From NCBI RefSeq assembly GCF_025024155.1, contig NW_026251730.1:62001-126000 (forward strand): a DNA stretch of 64,000 nt, in the 5' to 3' direction. Below the pieces are notes generated by a model. The model was not told the DNA's origin. It searched no databases and saw only the letters and a list, made by a program, of their open reading frames with translations. The first letter of the stretch is position 1. Every line of letters starts with the position of its first letter. Below, one piece after another: positions 34,192-43,883 of the stretch. The position numbers were made by a program, and so were the translations under genes. This stretch comes from Gamsiella multidivaricata. Taxonomy: Eukaryota > Mortierellomycota > Mortierellomycetes > Mortierellales > Mortierellaceae.

Positions 34192-35688
34192 TCAGAAACC
34201 GCCTGTTAAATATCTCACTATGTTGTATACAGTGTATACAACACCTAGCCCTTCACGAACCATAAGGCCCTCAAGATTCAACTCTTTCGGAACACTGCTT
34301 CGGATGTACTCGGTCTGACTGATGCTGACCCATCTCAGCTCCGGCATTCCCTGCACATGCTAGAACAGTCGTCGCGCAAAGAACGCGTGTTGCCAAGTCG
34401 CATATACACCCATCTTTTGCCGATGCATGTACCATCCAAAGCCAAGGTAAACCGGCGATGGCGGAGTAAACGAGATGAATGGCTGTTCGATGATCTCAAC
34501 TTCTCATAATGGCAATGAAATCTGCAAATAAGGCAGACAGAGCTCCTTCAAGCCAATACACAGCCAGGGCTGCCGAAAGATCCTCTCGAGCAACTCTTCC
34601 TCTGGGATATTGCAAGAGCAGTCATCGATATGCAGGCTCTCCAGCTCAGGAAGCGACTCTAGCAAGATGGCGCAAGACTCGATGCAGAATCTCTCTCCCG
34701 AAAACATTTTTAGATGGATCCTCCTTAGAGTGCGAGCATGACAACTCACCAAGGTTCTGGCAATGGCGACACTCATGGCAGAAACCTCGCATTTGAAAGA
34801 GGCGAGTGTTGGAATACTCTGTATCGCCTCCAGGACTTCTGTCTCTGTCCTGAGATTGGTGAACTCCAGCGACGTCAACGAGGGAGGAGCACTTGCCCTT
34901 AGCCAGGTGGATGGCCATGTCGGCTGCTGATAAAGTTGGATCCAAATAAGCATATCGAGAGACGCTTCCAGGCTGAGCAAGTTGGGACACCGACGAACCA
35001 ATTCCCAAAGACCTTGACTTGGCGCGCTGGTGGGCATGCTGGTGAGAGTTATGTCGAGGTTTGTCACGAGCGGCAAACACACGTTCTCGAGGCCCGTGTC
35101 CTCCACACCATGGACATGGTCTAGCTGCAGACTGATCAATGTAGCGGCTACTGCGTCGAGGACACGCTTCAGTGCGCCGCCAGAACCTTGCCATTGGTAG
35201 AGTCGCAAATGGGTCAGCCAAGAGAGCTGCGTGAGGGGTTCTGTCCGAAGAGGCTGGAGATCCAGGGGTCCTTCCCAAGTCAGCTTGCGGATATGTGAGT
35301 TCAGGGCCAGCATATTACATCTGGCAGTGTCTTCCTCAGATGTAGAGTCGTCTCTGTTGGGGGTCCAGAAGGAGAGCTCAACAAGGTTCGGGAGGCAGTG
35401 TGCGGCGCCGAAGACTGGAGGGTTTCCGATAAAAATGCGGACATGGCGAGCGTTCTTGGAGAAAGTGTCGGCTGAGATCCTAGCATATCGAGATTCTTCT
35501 TGGTTGGTGTCGAGGACGTGCCACAGAAGAGGATGAAGAGCTGTATTCCATGCGCGGCAGACAAGCAGACAGGCCAGTAAGGTTTTCGGCCTGAAATTCC
35601 TAACGAGTCCTTTATGTAGAGGAGTAGTCCACGAGGGAATAAGTCGGCGGAGGTGGAGAAGGATCTCTGGTAGTAGGAGGGGGTTCAT
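34192..35688 (-). pseudogene. F-box/LRR gene with two in-frame stop codons
   Basis: The first 394 codons from ATG 35688 are open: an F-box-like start (LLPEILLHLRRLIPSW ... LLACLLVCRAWNTALHPLLW), then LRR-type segments (LPNLVELSFW, LTHLRLYQW, LISLQLDHV, CPNLLSLEASLD, LTSLEFTNL, LPELESLHIDD, GLKELCLPYLQ). After the TGA at 34504 the same frame continues with family-typical sequence (VYLGFGWYMHRQKMGVYATW), meets a TAG at 34360-34362, continues (GMPELRWVSISQTEYI) and ends at a TGA at 34192. A truncated but functional 394-aa protein is possible; the preserved downstream frame points to recent pseudogenisation. Confidence 0.72.
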
Positions 35689-36337
35689 AGGGAATGGGAG
35701 AGAGAGAATGAGGGGGAGATGTAAAATGAGAGAATGAGTTGAAGAGTCGGGATATGAGCGCCTTATAAGAGGAAGGAGAGCGCGTCGGGGGTACGGCGGG
35801 ATGGTGGGGACATGTTCTAAGGCGTATGCACGCTAGTGGGAAGGCGGCATACACATCCATGTACCTCCATTGGATGCACAACAGGCAGCAACAGAGAGCC
35901 CTCCTCAAGAAAAGCGATGGTCGCCAGGAGAGCCGACAGAATCCTGCATCGTCGGCCCTTGATCTCTGCACCGCCCAGTCCAGATCGAATAGAGAGAATC
36001 AATGTAGATGATGTGATGACGAAGAATCATTCTCACTCATGCATAGGAATTTTTGAATCGCCAGCACTATTTTAAAAAATATATAGTTCACGACTTCCTG
36101 AGCTGGACTCCAGCAGTACGAACTCTCCACCAGAAATGAGGGGACTTTCGCAGCCTACACTGTGTAACTCATGAGAATTGTGTGAGTTGCGAAAAACCTG
36201 TAGGAAAACCCCAGTTGTGATTCAAGGGGAGAGTATAAAAAGAACCCCCTATGTCATGCTCCTCTATTTCCTGCTTGCTGTGTCATTTCGCGTCTTACCG
36301 CTTCCTCTTTTGCGGGGTAGCTCTCAATCAATATTAT
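35689..36337. other. Intergenic region upstream of the F-box pseudogene
   Basis: No gene recognised. It includes the former promoter of the minus-strand F-box gene and, near 36232, a TATAAAAA that precedes the rRNA-like fragment; I attach no function to it. Confidence 0.4.
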
Positions 36338-36468
36338 GACAGAGGGATAATATCTGGCTTGTGGAAGCCGAGCATTCATAGTGACGTTACTTTTTGGTCC
36401 TTCGATGTCGGCTCTTCCTATCATACTGAAGCAGCATTCAGTAAGCGTTGGATTGTTCATCCAGTGAT

Positions 36469-36510
<42 letters not shown>

Positions 36511-36918
36511 GTTTACCCTACTGATGAAATGTTGCAGTAATAGTACGAGAGGAACTGTTCATTCAGTCATTCAGATAGTTAATATTTGGGCCTGCCTGAG
36601 CAGGCAATGGCCCGAAGCTATCATCCGTTGGGTTATGGCTGAACTCTTCTAAGTCAGAATCCGTGCTAGAACGCGATGATTATCGACTTTTCCGATTTTC
36701 AGTTGAATATGAATAAACCTTCGGGTCCTGAGTAAATACTACGTGGGGTGACCTTGTGGAGTGGAAAGGCTTCATGAGGTTCCTGCTAATGTTAATTTCA
36801 AATATTGGAAGAATAAGTCCATTGCAGATGAGTCCTATTGAACGGGGTATTGTAAGCAGCAGAATAGCCTTGTTGCTACGATATGCTGAGATTAAGCCCA
36901 TTGTTTTATAGATTTGTT
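36338..36918 (+). pseudogene. Degenerate 28S (LSU) rRNA 3'-terminal fragment
   Basis: The stretch follows the eukaryotic LSU rRNA 3' end in order: gggataa...ctggcttgtgg, ttcgatgtcggctcttccta, ggtaagcgttggattgttca-like, gggtttagaccgtcgtgaga, the sarcin-ricin loop agtacgagaggaac at 36542-36555, tggctgaac...aagtcagaatcc, and gctgagattaagccc at the 3' end. Universally conserved positions are changed (for example around ggcttgtggaagccgagc) and small indels occur, so this is not a working rRNA gene. It is 5'-truncated, with no 5.8S, ITS or rest of LSU nearby. It may have arisen by template capture or retroposition, or be an escaped rDNA copy that has since mutated. Confidence 0.85.
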
Positions 36919-38125
36919 CGTAAGAACAACGTCTCCTCTCTCTCTTTTCTCTTACCGATCGTACATTAAGAAGCTTACGTTAGTATAGAAGAGACACTTA
37001 CTCATGAGTCTCGCACGGGTTTACGGGTTTTAAAAACGCGCAGGGAACCGCCACAGTACATGGTTAAGGCATCTGTCGACACAGATACGGTGGTTGTGGC
37101 TGTGGTGGCGCAGCAGGTAAAGCTTAATTTCAATTTCATCACACGTAGGCCTCTTCCCCCTCCCTTCCAACGCACGACAACTCCTTACCGCCCATGTCAA
37201 TTGCCTCCCCGCGCCCACCTGCCCTGCCACACACAATACCTCAGTTGGACCCCCCCTTTACAGTCTGTTGTAACCCGTTCCATTGCGTTCTCAGCTATCC
37301 TTGCAGCTCCCAACGCATCAAGACGCGTAGATTCGTGGAGCGTGGAGCATAGAGCAGGCATAAAATTGCGTTTGAAGCACATGGAGGAACATGGTTGCTT
37401 GCATGGTACCGTGTCACGCACAATGAGCCCGCTTCATGGAGGAATATGAACGCTTGGATAGAGTCGTGTAACGCGTAAGGAGCCCACGGATGGATATGCA
37501 GAAGTACCATCGCCGGCTTTAGCTCGCATGCATCTCGATAACCACAGGTCCCAGTACAATGATTCCTAGGACCAATCTCAACTCTGAACTACGCTCTTTT
37601 CGACCGTGTAATGTCCTCGAGTCATGATAGTGATCACTCCACTCTGGGTTCGAGCCTCATCCACTCATACTAGACATTGCCACCAAAATGTCATCACCGG
37701 CTTCAGCTCGCTTGTATCTCGGTAACCATGGGCCACAGCACCATGGTTCCTTTTCAACCATGCGAAGTCCTAGAATTATGTTAATGATCCCCGGCCGCAG
37801 TACAACACACCACCATTTTACACTTTTTTATTTTCAAGATATGACTGGATTTACTAATAAAGCCAGGGCAGCATAAATCACAGAGGCAGGCAGCGAAGAC
37901 AATCGACTTCTATTAACTTTTATTACTGATGTACAAGCAGTTGCCCGTAGGCTTCTGCCACGGCTTTGGTGTACAGCTATGTTAGTGTCCAGGTGCCCGC
38001 ATGCCCCTGTGGATGGAAGGGGGGGATAGGGGTAGGGGTAGGGAGGAGACCAGAGTCAGATACGGTGAGTAGCCACAACGGTCCTCATATGATTCCGTGA
38101 AAGAGCCCTTCGCCATCAATCTTAT
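36919..38125. other. Non-coding stretch with diverged direct repeats
   Basis: No gene recognised; the + frame 37060-37449 has no domain. Two ~110-130-bp direct copies lie at about 37506-37640 and 37690-37797. They share cat(c)gccggctt.agctcgc, atctcg.taacca and a tttc.accgtg.aatgtcct-like tail, and differ mainly by transitions and short gaps. Confidence 0.5.
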
Positions 38126-41100
38126 CAGAAGAGCTGGCTCGTGCTGTCGTTGGATGTGCGAGCTTCGATCACTCTGTCCTCCACTACTAACTTTGATTTT
38201 TTCAGGCGTTCCTATAAATTATACAACATGACTATAGTTTCTTGCCAGATATGCCATAATGTCCATAACCAATTCATGCGACAGTGTAAAGAACAATACT
38301 TACCACATAATTATACAGCGTGGCAACCGTATGGCCTTTTAAAAATACCCTCCAGGTAGCCTCATCATGTGGAATGCGAGGAGCATGGTTCGTTACAAGG
38401 TTGCTTATAAAGACTCCGTCAAGCTGCTTCAGGCAAAAAACTTTGGCAATCCATCCTAGAGTACATATATTCAAGTAAAGGTTAGCACACAAGCATGTAT
38501 TACCAAAAAAAAAAAAAAAAAGAGGCAGGGAGGTAGCAAAAAAGCACATGTTACCGTGTCCATCAGAGCTAATATATCAAATTCCTCGAGCGAAACAGCA
38601 AGCTTGGACTGCAGGTAAAGAAGCATCGCTTGATTGGTTCTCAGATTCTTCCTGAATTGGATGTCGACCTGTCGGTGTGATGAATCGCAGCGTTTGAACT
38701 CACTATTGCTGAGCTCGATATTGCCCACCCGACATTGTAAATCCACCTTACGGCCATAGACCAAAGTCCCCATATCTGATTCCATTCCCGAATGCAGAAT
38801 ATTCCTCTGCCACTTCGTGGCATGGCTGGCCAACTCGCCACTAGAAACGAGATAGATTAGTACTAAGCAAAATAGAGCACATCAAAACAAATCCATGATC
38901 CTTAAATACTTACGACTCGAAATTCAAGCCAACGAGTTTAGGACATATTCCCAAACGGCGACAATTTTGGCCTCACTCATTCTTTCACTAAGGTTCACTT
39001 TGAAGCTGTGCAGAATGTGTTACAGTGATGTGACCATGGCCATGCGATTTCAATCAGTGGAGGGTATTCAACATACATGTGGCGCACGACGTCAAGAGTT
39101 GCGAGTCGGATTGAAGGAGTGGACGTATTTCCCATCCTTGATTTGGCGCCTTGACCAATCATCATTTTTACCTGATCAATAAGACCGCTCGTTCTCCTGT
39201 TTGCGTACGCATCCTGCAATGGTTGTAGTGTCTCTTCAAGACCTGGAATGAATACCGGATCACTGAAATTGTCTCAACGACATTCGCCTCTGGTTTTCTT
39301 TAAAAGATCCGCTTCAAAATGATCCTGGGTCCTATGCATACGACCATTTATAATCCCGGATAGAGCAACACTACAATCCAACGAGTTAGATCAAGCGATG
39401 GTACATAAAGCCATAGCAAGATGGATCAAATCTTTCTAAATCCATGGCGCTTTGCTCATGTACTTACTGCACGTCTTTCTCCTGCACCTTGGCGAGTGGG
39501 ACTTGTTGTGTCAGGAGCACGAACATGAATTCGTAGAGCATTTTGTGGTACCTGCTTAATGGTCCTTTCCATTAAACAATTTCCGCCCCTGAGGTTTCTT
39601 TCAGCTGGCACGAATTGGTGATCGAATGATCCTCAGTAACATAGATATTCGCCTTATTAGTTTGAGTTTGCTTGAAAGACTCCCTGCTACTTACTCGATT
39701 GCGGGCATGCAAGAGTAGCCCATACCAAGGTTGACAAACGCTTTGGCTGCGTCCCTCAGTTAATGATATCTCTTTCAAAATAAGTGCAGCATCCCAATTA
39801 AATGAGAATTGTGTTTTTGGTTAGCATACCCTGGCTTGCACCACGCAAAGTAAGATCGACAAGCAGAATAGCAGTCAAAAATGGTATGTCTACCTTTCGT
39901 AATGAAAAGATGCTTCTCGATACTTCCCAGCCATGTCTTGCTCCTGAGTGATTGATAGATAACGTCCACAGCATCGAAACACAAAGGTTGCACCTGTTAC
40001 AAACCCTCGGGGGAGGAGTCACCTTGATCTTCCTCTAGAAAATTGCTGAAGGTCGAAAGACTTGGATCTTCTTAGCTGGCGGTCATGACCGATTAAAATG
40101 GACACCAGTTTAGTAGGCATAGACAAAACTGGCGTGAAAAGAGACGCGTCAAAAAACAAGAATAATTTATCCTTGCCATCGAGCCTCCTTTGGTGAAATT
40201 TAATTTGGTCCTTGTTTGCGTGCCTTGGTATAGCTGTGGAGCCTTCCGATTGCATGCCGCCGGACGGTTTGCTACCACTTGAGAATTACAGACGTAGCAA
40301 CAAAAGGTGAGAAACGAAGCTTTGTCCTTATTAACCTCGTAATCTATTTAGAATTGTGAAATCCTTCAACTCGCCTCTTGCACCATCCTTTTTTGTTGTT
40401 GTTGAGGTTTGCTCCTTAGGCACTGTCTCTTTGATGAGATTGAATGTTTTCCACGTTTTCATCCGAGTTCACAGAATCGCCATCCTATGGACCGAGCCAA
40501 AGGCACCGTTAGATAAAAGTATTGAGAGTGTCAGGACCCTTTCTTCCACGATCACATCGATCATGGCCATAACGGTCCTAGTGCTCACCAACACAGGATT
40601 GGGCGGGGTTTGCACCTCAAGCACCTCCGATTCATGCGACACTGATGTCACTCGTGGCTCTTTAAGGTCGTTGGTAGAGTGGAGATCTGAGAGAAACTGG
40701 ATGGTGCCTATTTGGATCATACACCGTTGGCGCACAGGAAAGATGTTAAAACAAACCCACACGCGTAAGATACATGGACTTCTAGCCATCATTCCAACAA
40801 TCGACAGCCTCAATTATCAAAGAGCACTGAACTCACCGCTTTCTCAGTCAAGCCAGAAGTTCCTTTGTTGGAGTGAGTAACCGGAATCTGCTCCTCTGCA
40901 TCATGATCTGTCGAAATCGCTAAATCCAAGCCTTCAAATGAGCGAAGAAAATGTGGTTAGATAGCCCTCGATTGATTAAAGCCAATGCATTTTAGTCACT
41001 TCGTCATACATTCAACAGCCACTACATGATGAAAAATTAATGATCGAACCAAGAGAAAAAGAGCAACAACAGCGTCCGAGTTTTCTTACGCGTTCTATGG

Positions 41101-41356
41101 CGTTTCATCGATTTCCTGATAATCGAAACTGCGGAATTGTTCGAAAGTCCCATGGTTCCCTGTACCAACAAGCTATCGTAGTCCTTTTGGCACTGTTCCT
41201 TATCGAGCTTGTAAGAAAGTGGTGTCTTTCCTTGTCATTTCCACTCCCGGCCGATATATGATGCATAGCATGAGAAGAGCCTATCGAACGTGTTGTGTCC
41301 GTGGGCGTGGGCTGCGGCGATTCGTAAAAGGATTGCATTCTAAGGAAATACTGCAC
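38126..41356 (-). pseudogene. Multi-exon gene remnant with an E-x-K nuclease-like segment
   Basis: A family not known to me by name, probably decayed. Coding-like exons on the minus strand run in order: MQSFYESPQPTPTDTTRS (41.3 kb), ISTDHDAEEQIPVTHSN (40.9), RQRCMIQIGTIQFLSDLHST (40.7), GKDKLFLFFDASLFTPVLSM (40.15), CFDAVDVIYQSLRSKTWLGS (39.95), QVPLAKVQEKDV (39.5), FIPGLEETLQPLQDAYANRR (39.2), GELASHATKWQRNILHSGME then GRKVDLQCR and IELSNSEFKR (38.65-38.83), GWIAKVFCLKQ (38.4) and a terminal exon ERLKKSKLVV ending at 38126. Several junctions have good GT-AG sites. At others (near 40480, 40025, 39570, 39265, 38540) I see an in-frame stop or a phase mismatch. KVD...SEFK fits a PD-(D/E)XK-like pattern, as in the transposon gene at 28.7 kb. 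Confidence 0.5.
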
Positions 41357-41807
41357 CTCAAGTATGTCTAGGAAACTTTGGTGAGTCCAGTCGCTTTTTA
41401 TCGTTTGAAGCTGAAGACCAGAATGCAGTTTAGCTAAAACTAAGTGCAGGACTAAGAAGAACTAGGAGCAGATTGGCGCGATAGGATTGAACTGATAAAG
41501 GTTGTTGTGTGTGGTGTATTCCAAACGCTATTCAAGAGCTGGCCGGTCCGGGTCGAAATTGTCCTTTGTATCCTGAAGCTTCAATCCATTTAAGTGTAAT
41601 TTTATCTCTTCGTCCCTCCTCCACATCTTCCCGCAAAAAAACAATCTCCCCTATATCCTTCACGTCGTATGGGTCATCGCTGTCCAACCATTCGACGTTG
41701 CCCCTAAAATACAAATTCATTCCTCCGAATAACTGTGGTTCACCCTTTTATTCCTCCCTCCCTTTTCTTCACTACTACCAACCATACCACTGCTGGACAG
41801 TAACAGG
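41357..41807. other. Intergenic region, divergent promoter side
   Basis: Between the minus-strand remnant and the plus-strand F-box gene. It holds the presumed F-box promoter and 5' leader; no coding signal. Confidence 0.4.
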
Positions 41808-43530
41808 ATGCCGACAGCGATTGCTCAACACGCCCTCTCGTCATCAGAGAGCAACATTCTTTTCGAGACCACAACTACAGACATGGCCTGGTCATCCCAC
41901 TCGACATCCACAGTAGCAGTGTCTTCTTCCACTACATCCGGAGCAGCAACATCAACAGCGCCTGTTGCAGCTGACACCACATCCAGCGCTCTTTTCTCGT
42001 CCTTGAGTGCATCTTCGATACCACATGGGATTGATGCCCTTGTCGTACAGAAGGAAAATCAATTAATATGCATTCAGAAGCAGCAGCGATTGCAACAGCA
42101 ACAGCAGCGTCAACTATTATTTCGCCATCAGCAGCAGTATCAGCAGAGACAACAAAAGTCGCTACCATGTCATTCAAGTCAATTTGGGTTTCAGCAGTTG
42201 CGAAACTCGGCTTCAGTTGGAGCAGCTGCACCAGGGGCGAGCCCGCATGCCGATAGCTGTATTGTTTTAAATGGATCAGATACTACATCGACTAGTGGTC
42301 TATCGCTCCATTCATCCAGTAGGGCAAAGAATAGTGGTGGCCTCACAATGCGTGTTGATCTGGTAGATGATGTCTGGAGGATTATCTTTTACATCCTTGC
42401 ACGGAATTGTAAGGATTTGGGTCGATCGATGCAGGTCAACCGGCGGTTCTACAGGTGAGTCTTCATGAGAACATCTAAAGATGATAAACAGAAAATACCA
42501 TATTGCGCCTACCTGGCGTTTTTACAAATTCAATTCCTGAACGTCTTTATTTCCCACGCAGTTGAAATTTAACATGAGGTCTACCTTGGTATTACTTTCT
42601 AGTCTCATAGCTAATGATGCAGTGCTGTGGAAGTTAACCTACAATCTAACAGTCTCCGGGTCGGTATTTGCTATCCAAAAACATTTGCCTTCACCACCAA
42701 CATCGATCAGCACAAACTGTCAACCACAGGAAGGGCAGCATCATCGTCAGCATCGTCAGTTCCTCATTGGAGAGGAATCGCAGCCAAGACTGCCACTCCT
42801 ATCGAGATCACAGAATCCTACGAGGACTGAAGACAACAATGAAGAGGGACCTCTTTTTCTGCATGCGAATGGAATGGAGCCAAAACATGCAAGGAGTGCG
42901 AGCTTAGAGGACATCTCTTTGTTAAATTCAAGAACTGAGACATTCGGGTCTGCTGAGTCGAAGCGAAAATTATCAACAATTACACCGGGATTACAGATGC
43001 CTTCGCCATTGGTTCTGCCACACCACCGCCGGATCGTACAGAAAATGGCTACAACACACAGCATCATTTACAATGACGGCAGCAATGTCAATATGAATAT
43101 CAGTCCTGGTGCTGGTAACACCGTGCAACCCATTCCCATTGTCGACCGATCCATTGTGCCAGAACTTCACTCCAATCCACAAGCGAGTTCAACTCATACA
43201 TCACCCACCGGAAATGAGACATTGTTCACGGCAATGATGAGAACCCCTGCTTCGACTCCTTCAATATCCAATGTGTCATCGTTCCAGTCAACGATACCAC
43301 CATCGGTCTCTCAGGTCATATCCTCATCGACAACGCCACTGACCATGATCCAACATCATATCCCAACAACGACGTTGATGCATCATCCGCCAGCTGTATA
43401 TTGGAAGCACCAGGTTGTGGAGTGGTTGGAACAGGAAAAGTTGCGCTGCTTGAGGCTAGGACTTTTCTGGCGATTTAATGCAGCAGCCGCAAGCGCGCAC
43501 GCGGAACGAAAGTTGCGTGGTACTCATTGA
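41808..43530 (+). CDS. Q/S-rich F-box protein, two exons
   Basis: Probable SCF ubiquitin-ligase adaptor. Exons 41808-42454 and 42603-43530 are separated by a 148-nt intron (GTGAGT...CTAG) and join in phase (AG|T) to 524 aa. The F-box sits at residues ~185-230 and is completed only by splicing: MRVDLVDDVWRIIFYILA, then MQVNRRFYSLIANDAVLWKL. The N-terminus is S/T-rich with a Q tract (QRLQQQQQRQ) and the ~300 residues after the F-box are disordered S/T/P-rich sequence, with no LRRs. The last ~45 residues are helical (VVEWLEQEKLRCLRLGLFWR). An acceptor at 42561 would cause an immediate stop, supporting 42603. Confidence 0.8.
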
Positions 43531-43675
43531 GCGGACTTGGATCAAGCCATTGCTATGATAAACCGAGACGCACGTAAAAATATAGTACTATAGTTATTTG
43601 TGAGGGAAGGCATTATGTCATTTGGAAGCGACCAGAAACCATAGATTCTAGGAGAAAAAAAAAGAAAAAAAAAAG

Positions 43676-43765
43676 ACGCGTCGCGTCGCGCGTAGATTGA
43701 AACGCGTTTAAGGGGTCGTCTGCATTTGTTTTGACCGTGGCTTTTTGTGTTGCTCTCAAACGCGT
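43676..43765 (+). promoter_or_regulatory. Cluster of three MluI cell-cycle boxes (ACGCGT)
   Basis: ACGCGT occurs at 43676-43681, 43702-43707 and 43760-43765, that is 119-208 nt upstream of the RECQL4-like ATG. The first is extended by gcgtcgcgcg and two are in an AAACGCGT context. In yeasts this is the MBF (Mbp1-Swi6) site driving G1/S transcription of replication genes. Confidence 0.6.
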
Positions 43766-43883
43766 CTTTCTTTTCAAGGTCTGCCTACCATTCGCTTTCA
43801 AGTTCACGCCATAGCCGCCTTCATACTCATTCATTCAATCATTCTTGGTCTCTCTGCAACGGGTGCATGTCCTCGAACTCACC

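Noticed and set aside
34222..34242. Perfect 9-bp-arm palindrome gttgtatac-agt-gtatacaac
   Set aside because: It falls in the decayed F-box tail; short AT-rich palindromes are common by chance and no factor or hairpin role is supported.
36338..36918. Functional rRNA gene
   Set aside because: Too short, 5'-truncated and altered at near-invariant LSU positions.
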